Shown here in pieces: positions 55,565 through 64,000 of a stretch of DNA of 64,000 nucleotides; positions within the stretch are counted from its first letter, which is position 1; each line of letters begins with the position of its first letter. The notes below the pieces were generated by a model. That model was not told the DNA's origin and did not search any database. It saw nothing but the letters and a program-made list of their open reading frames with translations. This stretch comes from Leptidea sinapis (Eukaryota; Arthropoda; Insecta; Lepidoptera; Pieridae). The stretch lies in contig NC_066312.1 of the NCBI RefSeq assembly GCF_905404315.1, positions 8,543,001 through 8,607,000 on the forward strand, written 5' to 3'. Made by a program: the position numbers and the translations under genes.

Positions 55565-55913
55565 TCTTAATATATATAAATCTCGTGTCACAATGTTTAT
55601 CCTCAATGGACTCCTTAACTAATGAACGGATTTTAATGGTGATTACTTCATGGAGTGCAGTTTGGTCCAACTTGAGAGATAGGGTAGTTTTTATTTCGAT
55701 TTGGGACCCATAAATATTTTTATTTTCAATATTTGTTTTGTATGGACATATTTTCTATGAGAGAATTTAGTGACGCACGGTTTGACAGTTCCGCTGTGAA
55801 ACAATTTCATTCTAACAACAGGGAGCATATTTACGAAATAATTTTTGATGTTTTGAAATATAAAACAGTTGTTTTTTTACTATCTACAGAACAACGTCTG
55901 TCGGGTCAGCTAG
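55565..55913 (+). mobile_element. Full-length non-autonomous Helitron-like element
   Basis: TCTTAATATATATAAATCTC after an A, ending CTGTCGGGTCAGCTAG before a T. 349 bp, collinear with 41015-41373. No hallmark Rep/helicase ORF. Short ORFs across it are incidental. Confidence 0.83.
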
Positions 55914-55929
55914 TATATTATAGAAACAA

Positions 55930-56625
55930 ACAATATATTTGCATTGTCTAGTCTCATATTTGTCAATACAATTCTGTTTTTCTTTATAGTTAATAAAGTA
56001 TGGAAAAAGATAATCAGATTATTCATTGTTATTACTATGTATGTTTTCCCGACAATTTGTCTGAGATGGAATAAAAGGAAAATATGATAGAACGAAGAGA
56101 ATCTCATTATTTATTTGTATATTATTATCACAGGTATTACTTTTATTACAGATAATGCGATGCTCGAGACGGTTGTTTACCAGACATCATTAGCATTCCG
56201 AACTATTCATGAATAATTTATTTAATTTGTAAGCAATAACTACGATTGGTACATCTATCAAATTGCTTTCAATTTAACAACACAAATATAACAATAGAGA
56301 GAATATTGCAATGTTTTGTCTTTTTGTACTCTTTTAATCATGTTTTAATTTGGGGGTTTAATAATGTAATAATCGCCAGGCTTGGCAGAAGGGTTGGCGA
56401 TCCCAGTTGATAATGGTGCTCTCTTGGAAAGATGCTGCAACCCATCCTCCATTCTTTTATTCCTTAGTCGTGTCCTACAACATCCACGGTAGGAGGTGAT
56501 GTTGTACTATTCTGATGCGACACCAAACGCAATACGCTGGATAAGTGCAACGCAGGACTGATCGTCGTGGGGACCTTTGGGGGAGGCTTTTCTCCAGCAG
56601 TAGACTACTGGCTGATGGTAATGAT
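55930..56625 (+). repeat. Composite repeat unit with RTE 3' end (inverted duplicate of 16825-17352)
   Basis: 55930-56365 matches 16905-17352 in reverse complement. The RTE end (GCAGGACTGATCGTCGTGG, TGGGGGAGGC, CAGCAGTAGACTACTGGCTG) is at 56525-56625. Between them lies an extra ~150 bp with GGCTTGGCAGAAGGGTTGG and CTACAACATCCACGG, a phrase typical of another lepidopteran repeat, missing from the first copy. Confidence 0.72.
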
Positions 56626-56629
56626 GATT

Positions 56630-57650
56630 ACTATCTTTCCTAACTCCCATTAAAAGATATTTCTTAATAATTTCATTTTAAAATCAAATCATACAAGCCG
56701 CAAATAGAATCTACTAGAATATACGGCTATGATATAAACATAATACTACCACAATAACAATTCAAAATGATTCAAAGTAGACGCTTATTAGCTCACTCCC
56801 TGTACTTGAATAGTCTCTGTTTTGATATTTGAATACATTCTCATGTTCCTCTTACTTCGCTACGAGAATCATTTGTTTGCTTTCAAAGCGCTCAGCATTC
56901 TAAACAGGATTATTTCCAACTATTTCAAAGTTTTAATAACCAGTTCTATGCAGCAGTACTTTAATAATCCCTCAAGAGTTATTATGCATTTATGTTTAGC
57001 TTCGATAGACATAGAAAATTACTTTAGTTTATGAAATTTTAAGCTGCGATTCATGACTGAACGATCGATTTCTCTTTTTATGCAAAACCTTAATAATAAT
57101 TCAAAATAAAATTACTCGATAATATGGGGGAGGCAGAAGGACGAGCAAGAATCTCTAAGATTACTCTTTTCAAAACAGAATCGTATTACAAATTCTTATT
57201 TTCAACTAAATTTACAAATAATTTCAATTGCAATATATGCAAAGTGATGCAACAAAAATACTCAAACGTCAAATACTATTAAGCATTTGCCTTGCATAAG
57301 TAAGTAAAAAAAATGTAAATTAATAAGTAAAAACACAAGAGTTATTAAGTACATACATATCAATCCACACATACCGTTAATAAAATAAAGTCATTATGCG
57401 AGCATTTTATTAGCTATTATATAAAATAACTTTTATTAAAAAAATAAAGAAAATTAAAATTTCACGCTGTTTTCAACAACCTATCCTTAGTTTATCTTAC
57501 TAGATTACATTTCAATAACCTATCGACACACAGCATTGGACTATAACTAATATTATAACTATATTGGACATAACAATGGATAGATAAGATCTTGTCATTA
57601 AACGGTGATAGCAATATATCCGTAACTAGAAATACGTTATTGAAAACGGC
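56630..57650. other. Mostly unassigned AT-rich sequence
   Basis: 57205-57290 (AATTTCAATTGCAATATATG, AAAGTGATGCAACAAAAATA) matches 58745-58800 and is a repeat scrap of the element inserted there. Nothing else recognised. Confidence 0.45.
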
Positions 57651-57659
57651 CACTAAATA

Positions 57660-57706
57660 TTTGCGCCTACCCGTATTCGAACCCGGGCCCTCTAGCTAAC
57701 TATATA
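57660..57706 (-). mobile_element. SINE B-box scrap
   Basis: TTGCGCCTACCCGTATTCGA then ACCCGGGCCCTCTAGC is the reversed B-box region of the SINE at 9448, only ~45 bp. Confidence 0.65.
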
Positions 57707-57709
57707 TAT

Positions 57710-58510
57710 AACTAGATATTAATTACGATGTAGTTAATATCCCTTCGATCACGGGGATTGTTCAAAAATTGATGTCAAAGTGTAAAATCTACATTTTACT
57801 GCCCCTTTATTTCAGAAAGTAATAATTAATCACCGCAAGAGTACGTTTCCTTTAGTATGAAACACAACCTATCTGTCAACTGATATGTCTGTCAATAAAG
57901 TCTGTAATTACCCAATGGGTATATAATATGTGATTGATATAATTGTGAGTTGTTCGAATATTAGGTATTATGTTTTTTATCACTGATTCATCAACAGGTG
58001 ACCGTGCTGTTGAATCTGTAGGATTTTCACAAAACAAGTTAATATGGTCGGAAATGAAGATATTTTTTTAAGAAATAAATGATCGAACGAACAAATGATA
58101 TATCAATTTAATTTGTATGGTAGGGTATCATAAGAAATTATGTTGGGTAATAAAAGTAATTATTTCAAATCACAAACCGATGATGGATATTAAGTCGCCT
58201 GCGGGTATATTTGGCTAGCCGACGAGGAACTCCAGACTCGATTTAATAGACTCAAATACTACATTATATGCTTCCATTTGGTACCTACCCGCCACGACTT
58301 TAAACAAATATAAATTGACCTCTGTAAGTATGGGGAAATTGTATGTAAGGAATAAAATTAACTTAGGTAAAGAAATCAATCATTTTAAGCGAAGCCTCAT
58401 TGTTGTATGAAGGTTGTATTAGCATCAGTAAGAATCTCATCTCATTCTTCTAGCTTCTAGGAGGTAGAAGCGACTATGGCGCAATAGGTAGGACCGTTGA
58501 ACCTCATTAT
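57710..58510. other. No recognised feature
   Basis: AT-rich; nothing identified. Confidence 0.4.
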
Positions 58511-58517
58511 AACATCA

Positions 58518-59050
58518 TACCAGTGAGAGGGTCCTTTGCACAGGATTCCGGCTAGAGTACCACAACGGCGCCTATTTCTTCCGTGAAGCAGTAATGTTTA
58601 AACATTATTGTGTTACGGTCTAAAGGGCGCTAAACCTATTGAAATTACTGAGAAAATCAAATCAAAATCACTTTATTATGTAGGTCACGGAAATTACAAT
58701 TTTTAATGTCTTTAAAATCAACACTTACATTTTCATCGTTTTACAAATCATTTCAATTACAATATATGTAAAGTGATGCAAAAAAATACTTAAACAAAGT
58801 GGTTGTATCATCCAATAATATATATCTACTAATCTATATCCACTATCATCCACTATCATCCAAATTATAATTTAATTAAAATAACTTTTAAGAATTAGAC
58901 CTTGAGACATGAGACTCAAGGTGACGAGCGCAATTGTAGTGTCGCATAGAATGTTTGAGTTTTTCAAGAATCTTGAGCGGCGGCACTGGAATGTAATGGG
59001 CAGATCGTTTCAGTTACCATCAGCTGATTGTCCTGCTCGTCTCGTCCCCT
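58518..59050 (+). mobile_element. Family A element split by another repeat
   Basis: 58518-58655 is the 5' half (ACCAGTGAGAGGGTCC to TTACTGAGAAAAT). 58905-59050 is the 3' half (GAGACTCAAGGTGACGAG to CTCGTCTCGTCCCC). The intervening ~245 bp begins TCAAATCAAAATCACTTTAT, the reversed tail of a LINE. About 15 bp of family A are lost or altered at the junction. Confidence 0.75.
58656..58900 (-). mobile_element. LINE-type 3' end inserted in family A
   Basis: The reversed tail TCAAATCAAAATCACTTTAT is followed by AATTTCAATTAC-like UTR sequence shared with 57205-57290, then a short repeated TATCCACTATCATCCACTAT. No coding part is visible. Confidence 0.55.
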
Positions 59051-59102
59051 AAATAATGTCATTAAAAAAATCATAGTGCCCCCGGATCAATCTCCTCCAT
59101 CG

Positions 59103-59477
59103 CGCTCACGTACCAATGTGTCTCACGTACCAATGTGTCTCACGTACCAATGTGTCTCACGTACCAATGTGTCTCACGTACCAATGTGTCTCACGTACCA
59201 ATGTGTCTCACGTACCAATGTGTCTCACGTACCAATTTGTCTCACGTACCATTGTGTCTCACGTACCAATGTGTCTCACGTACCAATGTGTCTCACGTAC
59301 CACTGTGTCTCACGTACCAATGTGTCTCACGTACCAATGTGTCTCACGTACCATTGTGTCTCACGTACCAATGTGTCTCACGTACCAATGTGTCTCACGT
59401 ACCAATGTGTCTCACGTACCATTGTGTGTCACGTACCAATGTGTCTCACGCACCAATGTGTCTACCGTACCAATGTG
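59103..59477 (+). repeat. 17 bp minisatellite, 22 units
   Basis: The unit is GTACCAATGTGTCTCAC. Unit starts run from 59110 to 59467 with exactly 21 steps of 17 bp, so there are no indels. Variants are single-base (ACCATTG, ACCACTG, AATTTG, GCACC). Three forward frames are open across it because 17 is not a multiple of three and no unit frame contains a stop. The resulting 124-210 codon ORFs have a 17-residue period and are artefacts. Confidence 0.95.
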
Positions 59478-59568
59478 TTTTTGGTTTTAAAATTCATATC
59501 ATATACCTTTGTTTCTTCGACCATTTATAAGGTCAGCAGCGCTCTGGTCTTTCTTATAGTGTTAAAAG

Positions 59569-59615
59569 TGAGTATGGGCCGCGGTGATCACTTACATCAG
59601 GTGACCCGTATGTAT
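59569..59615 (+). mobile_element. LINE-C 3' tail scrap
   Basis: GAGTATGGGCCGCGGTGATC then ACTTACATCAGGTGACCCG, about 45 bp, ending where the LINE-J copy nears. Confidence 0.55.
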
Positions 59616-59639
59616 GGGGCATCGCTGCCGATATTAATA

Positions 59640-60195
59640 AAATATTTGTGCTGCAGATGAGGGCTATTCGTGCTATTTATAACCTAGGTCCTAAATAATC
59701 ATTGAGATCAAAATTCAAGGAAATTAACATCTTGACTGTTGCTTCTCAATATATTCTTGATAATGTAATGTATGTTCATAGGCACATAAGTGAATTTGCT
59801 AGAAACTGTCAAAACTATAATGTTAACACCAGGAACAGACATAATCTTATGATGCCCACAGCTCGGCTCAGTCGACTTAGAAAGCGTTTGTGGGGCGATG
59901 TTTATGCTTTTACAACAAGATCCCTGAAAATGTTCAAATCAAAAGTATAACGTTATTCAAAAGAATTGTTAAAAAACGTTTGTGTGATAAAGGTTACTAT
60001 AACACAAATAACTTAATTGTACAATATTACTTTTTAAACATATTTTTTTGATGTAAATAAAAAGCCCGCTGAGTTCATTGCGCCCATTCTTCTCAGATTT
60101 GAGGCATTCGTTTTGGAATGAGTGGTAATTTTTTGACTATTAATAAATGATGTCACATCCTTATTTCAAAACAATATTTGAATTTGAATTTATGC
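59640..60195 (+). mobile_element. LINE-J, 5'-truncated
   Basis: Codons from the left read MRAIRAIYNLGPK, a stop, then SLRSKFKEINILTVASQYIL, DNVMYVHRHISEFARNC and NVNTRNRHNLMMPTARLSRL. After RLWGDVYAFTTRSLKMFKSK the frame breaks (stop at 59950), and the next frame gives LFKRIVKKRLCDKGYYN. The 3' UTR has GCCCATTCTTCTCAGATTTG and ends TTTGAATTTGAATTT. This is a Jockey-like ORF2 C-terminus with a stop and a frameshift. Confidence 0.83.
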
Positions 60196-60629
60196 AAGTA
60201 TGTCCTCCTCATTTATAAAAAGAGCTGATGTTATAATACACAATTAAATTAGCATTAAATATTCAAAGAAAACATTACATTACAGACCACAATGTGTAAA
60301 CAACGATTTCAATTTGCTCCAAAGCAACAGGAATTACAATAATTATACAAACAGAACAATAGCCTCACTATTTACAAGCCTACATCACGAGTTGAGTATA
60401 TGTTACAGGTTGATAGATATTATCGTCAATAATTGGATATTGTGGCAGAATGCCACGATCTAGGCTTTGTTAAACTGAAACTGCTCGTTACAGCTTTCCT
60501 AGTTTTGATTTGAGGATAAAGGATTAATAAGGAGGATTTGAGGATAAAGGATTGAGGATAAAAGATAATAACTATTATTAGTTACAATTCTTTTAAGACT
60601 ATTTTTAATTATATAAAGTATTTAATTAA

Positions 60630-60879
60630 GATGAGAGCAGGACGCTCAGCTGATGATAATTGATACGTCCCACCCAGTACAATGCAGTGCCGCTCAGGAT
60701 TCTTGCAAAACCCAAAAATTCTGAGCGGCACCTCAATTGCGCTCGTCACCTTGAGACATAAGATGTTAAGTCTCATTTGCCCAGTAATTTCACTAGCTGC
60801 GGCGCTCTTCAGATCGAAACACAGTAATGTTTACACACGCTTCACGGCAGAAATAGGCGCCGTTGTGGTACCAAAAAAG
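60630..60879 (-). mobile_element. Family A element, inverted, both ends trimmed
   Basis: GATGAGAGCAGGACGCTCAG to GGCGCCGTTGTGGTACC. It lacks the T run and the CCCACTGGT end. Otherwise close to the others. Confidence 0.75.
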
Positions 60880-60997
60880 TGAAAAATGTATAAATGTTAA
60901 AGTCAATAAATATTTAAAATGTGAATACTATACCATAAAATTGACGAGAAACGTTTTTTTTTTGTTTTTTTTTTAATTTAATGAACCCTATAAAGGC

Positions 60998-61062
60998 AAT
61001 TTTTTTTTGAAAGGAGGGCAAACGAGCGTACGGGTCAACTAGTGTTAATTGATTTCCGCAAT
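60998..61062 (-). mobile_element. LINE-C 3' tail scrap, inverted
   Basis: TTTTTTTTGAAAGGAGGGCA then AACGAGCGTACGGGTCAAC, about 65 bp. Confidence 0.6.
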
Positions 61063-61069
61063 TCAATTT

Positions 61070-62105
61070 ACGGGTTAGATTTAAGCCATTCAGGTAATTC
61101 TTACATAAAAAAAAGTTACATCAATATTGGTTAAGGTTTGATGAAATTAAGTGAAATGCGTATAGAAGAACGATATTTTTAAAGTTTTGTGGACAACGTT
61201 CTTAAAGGTTGCGTAAAATTTTATTTTAATTTTGAATTTGAAACGGTCAACAAGGCCGTTGGAAAATTTTAAGGAATGGTACCTATTAGCTATCTGATGG
61301 CGAGACATGGGAAATAGTATTATATCATTAGCATCTACATGAAAAATTACTCGAATATGAAAATGGTAATATTAATTACTATCTTTTGTTTTTCAACTAG
61401 CTTTCTTTCTGTTTTATACGTTCACTACACTTTCCACCTCTTTGGGCACTTTACTTGTAGACTGCGATATATGTTATAATGTCTATTGTCTCTATTGTTA
61501 TTGATAAATAATATGCAAAATAGAACAATAAACCCTCAACAACGTCCTGAGATAAACAGCTGAAAACATACAGAAGCTGAATTTATAAATAAAATAAAGG
61601 TAATGCTCTCCGTTACTTGTTTTATACGATTGTACAATAACTGAAGCATTGGTGTTATTGTGTAGTGCTTTCTATTTTAATAATTTTCGAGAGAGAAGTG
61701 CTACATATTTTTATACTTCCATCTTCATTCATCGTGAATTTGAGACTTATTTTTAAATAAAAGGTTATTTATGTACTGTGTATGCTCTGATCAAAAAGTT
61801 CAATTTACTTCGTGAATTTTGTTTATTGATAAAAAGCTAACCGATAGTTTTCCATAGTTATTTCATTCGTTTTTATTAAATAAATGCAATGGCGATTGAT
61901 AACTTAAGAGGCTATTTATAAAAACATCTCAATTTATATAAAATCTGAGCATCTTCGTTCAGTTTTATTCAAATGTCTCTTAATAGAGACAGTATTTATT
62001 AAAGATCGAGCATCGCTATTGAGAATTTACACAGACCGTGTTTAATTTGCTTGTTTAAACTGCGAATGAATCATTTTATGTGCTTCCATTTGTGTAATAT
62101 TTATT
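61070..62105. other. No recognised feature
   Basis: AT-rich; nothing identified. Confidence 0.4.
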
Positions 62106-62114
62106 TACTTTTTT

Positions 62115-62215
62115 TAATTTAATAGGTAGTTAAACAAGAGTACGGCTCACATGGTATAAAGTAATCACCGCCGAATAACAGGAGAGTTTCTGGCCTTTAA
62201 AGAAGGTCACCAAAC
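62115..62215 (-). mobile_element. LINE-C 3' end, very diverged
   Basis: TTAATAGGTAGTTAAACAAG, GAGTACGGCTCACATGG and GGCCTTTAAAGAAGGTCACC follow the reversed LINE-C tail with many changes and a deletion. Confidence 0.5.
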
Positions 62216-62394
62216 ATCCAGATGGTGAGGGTGATATCCTATTATGTGGAGTGTCGTGCAAAGGTGGAATTCGTCGGCAGGAATCAGGTGAAGGAAGCTC
62301 TTACTTGATGGTCTATGAATACAAAGAAGTGTTTGAGTCAACTAATAGTTGGTGATTTACCCTGCCCTTACTCTCTTGCAACGCCAAAAGTAAC

Positions 62395-62720
62395 CCAATT
62401 TTTTTAGAAGAGGGGCCAAACGGGCAAGTTTCCCACATGATGGAGCGTAGTGGGTCTACCGCTGTAACACCAGGGGTCATGAGATGCGTTGCCAGCGTTT
62501 AAGTTGAGAGTATGTTCCATGCTTAAGGGTCCCTAAATCGTATCGGTTCAGGAAAACTGCAGCCGGTAATTAATTCCTCAAAGCAGCTGTGCGTGGCAAG
62601 AAATTTCTCGCAAAACGCGCGGTTTTAGAATACCAGATGTCAACATGATGTGGGTGGAATAGCATTTGAAAAACTTCCCTCAGCACGTCCGTGATAATTG
62701 CGGTACAAGATGCAGAGAGA
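62395..62720 (-). mobile_element. LINE 3' end related to LINE-C, inverted
   Basis: AAGAGGGGCCAAACGGGCAA and TAACACCAGGGGTCATGAG form a UTR like that of LINE-C. On the minus strand the coding end reads FHPHHVDIWYSKTARFARNF then LPRTAALRN, the Jockey/CR1-type ORF2 C-terminus (HPHHLDVWRSxTxRFxRNFLPR in relatives). Confidence 0.68.
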
Positions 62721-62844
62721 ATCCGCATCTCAACGCAACGCCAAAGATTCAAGCCGATCGGAGATGACTTGATCGTCAATTATTCAAGCGGCCTTTTGTT
62801 GTATGCGGTCAAATGGAAGAAGCTGGTACCTACTGAATTTGCGC

Positions 62845-63126
62845 CTTACATACGGAGTTTCCCTGCGAGATCGAATCAGAAATGAGGAGATCCGTAAAAA
62901 GCCAAACTCACTGACATAGCCCAATTTATTGCGAAACTGAAGTAGCAGTGGGCAGGGCACACGTTTCGGAAGACCCAGTGTTGGTAGGCCCCCCACTAGA
63001 TGGACTGACGATCTGGTCATGATCGCTGGAGTATGTTGGATAAGGGCAGCGCAGGACCGATCGTCATGGAAACCTTTGGGGGAGGTCTTTGTCCAGCAGT
63101 GGACGTATTCCGGCTGATGATGATGA
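62845..63126 (+). mobile_element. RTE LINE 3' end, degraded
   Basis: GGAGTTTCCCTGCGAGATCG gives VSLRDRIRNEEIR. The next parts (KLKQWAGH, SVGRPPTRWTDDLVM) are shifted by deletions. It ends GTATTCCGGCTGATGATGAT. 62735-62840 just before carries the dispersed phrase GTATGCGGTCAAATGGAAG. Confidence 0.78.
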
Positions 63127-63139
63127 TACGGTGGCTTGT

Positions 63140-64000
63140 GGTGAAGAACTGTTTCGCCTTACTGAGTACACCTTATGCCACTTTAACTAAAAATAATTTA
63201 AGAATACTTGACGTCACATTATATCGAACATCATCATATTTTTTGTTTGTTATAATGTGACGTCATCAATCAAAATGTCACATGACTGATTTTTTGCGCG
63301 TAACGTTTAAAATTGATTATTTTATTTATTAAAATAGTTTCACCCTTTTGATAAACAGTGAAGTAGCCATATTCGAAGTATCAAAGAGCAATTATTTCTG
63401 TATTAATAATCCTGTTGATATTTTAATACGAGTTCTTATGCATTTCACTGCAATTTGCAAATTAAAGTGCTGCCGATATTAATACATTTTAATATTTCAT
63501 TCGAGTCATTAGCAAAATTGACAGAGTAAGTTATTATTGTTTTTTTTATGAAATGTTATTGTTGATCTTCACTTTGCCTAATTGATTGCTTATCGTGTTT
63601 CACTTGTTTCGTCAGTTTGATTTTTTTCAATGTAAATCAAAAATGATGGAGCTCCATAATTTGTTTAATCGGCATCTTATGGAATCTTCGCCAAATGGGA
63701 ACCGATATAACTGTTTTTTTCTTCATATGTGTTGTTCCTTATGATCACATATTACATAGTATCAACTACTGTTTATATATTCGATGACTTCGCCTTTTGT
63801 GAATCAGTACAATAAGTTTTTTCTGTTGCAGATTAATTTGTAGACTCAATCTTATTAGCTTACTTGTGAAATTGAGTGATAAATATAAGTCTTATGACTA
63901 ATATTTATATTTATAAAATATTAGATTTTTAAATAAGAAAATTTAAATTTTTGTCCTTTCGACGGGCCAATTAAAAGGCACGATGACTATATTTTGCCCG
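63140..64000. other. AT-rich end of window with one CRE-bearing hairpin
   Basis: No gene or repeat recognised. A perfect 15 bp inverted repeat (TGACGTCACATTATA) occurs at 63209-63223 and 63251-63265. Confidence 0.5.

Noticed and set aside
55308..55670. 120-codon minus-strand ORF
   Set aside because: It runs into the Helitron-like element at 55565; composition is AT-driven and no domain is visible.
59103..59477. CRISPR-like array
   Set aside because: Units are contiguous without spacers, and the genome is eukaryotic; it is a minisatellite.
59028..59660. 210-codon ORF with a 17-residue repeat
   Set aside because: It is the translation of the 17 bp minisatellite; all three forward frames are open for the same reason.

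Overview
The window looks like a nuclear, non-coding stretch of a lepidopteran (butterfly or moth) genome. It is AT-rich and carries very many short degraded repeats. There are no prokaryotic-type operons and no complete host gene. The lepidopteran call rests on repeat families I recognise as typical of that order: RTE, Jockey/CR1-like and R1-like LINE 3' ends, CTAG-ended Helitron-like elements, a tRNA-derived SINE and several MITEs. Species cannot be told from the sequence. Nearly every open frame is a chance ORF or a fragment of a transposon gene.

Families named in this annotation: 'family A' is a ~300 bp SINE-like or LINE-tail repeat beginning ACCAGTGGGAGGCTCC and ending TTTTCATAAAAAA (14 copies or fragments). 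'LINE-C' is a Jockey/CR1-like LINE whose 3' UTR ends CCTCCTATTCCATAAAA. 'LINE-J' is a second LINE with an NTRNxH-type C-terminus and a TTGAATTTGAATTT tail. 'RTE' has a tail of ATG/TGA triplets. 'LINE-G' ends in QRGNAAS-LGTLP. 'Helitron-like' elements run TC to CTAG and sit between A and T.

Layout. 0-7 kb: LINE tails, family A, a Tc1-like remnant, a Helitron with a nested MITE, and a 5'-truncated R1-like LINE with a 13 bp target duplication; the only plausible host coding sequence is a small first-exon candidate near 1.44 kb. 7-10 kb: tandem Helitrons, a tRNA-like module, a 951 bp mariner-type transposon deleted inside its transposase gene and lying in a LINE-G copy, and a SINE nested in a MITE. 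10-21 kb: family A, LINE tails, a 1.1 kb element with subterminal repeats (12.1-13.3 kb), a unit duplicated in inverted orientation 39 kb away (16.8-17.4 kb), and a LINE-G C-terminus. 21-30 kb: a CpG-rich island, MITEs, RTE and LINE-J copies, the longest LINE-C ORF remnant. 30-35 kb: a TIR element with tRNA-like module, its inverted relatives, and a run of three tandem Helitrons. 35-48 kb: MITEs, a long palindrome, two full Helitrons, composite SINE-like repeats. 48-64 kb: a young RTE insertion with perfect 12 bp target duplication, a second Helitron, the inverted duplicate, a family A copy split by another insertion, a 22-copy 17 bp minisatellite, LINE-J and degraded LINE/RTE pieces.

No new functional system is evident. 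The interest lies in transposon architecture: nested insertions, tandem Helitrons, palindromic repeats, tRNA-like modules carried in DNA elements, and a minisatellite open in all three forward frames.
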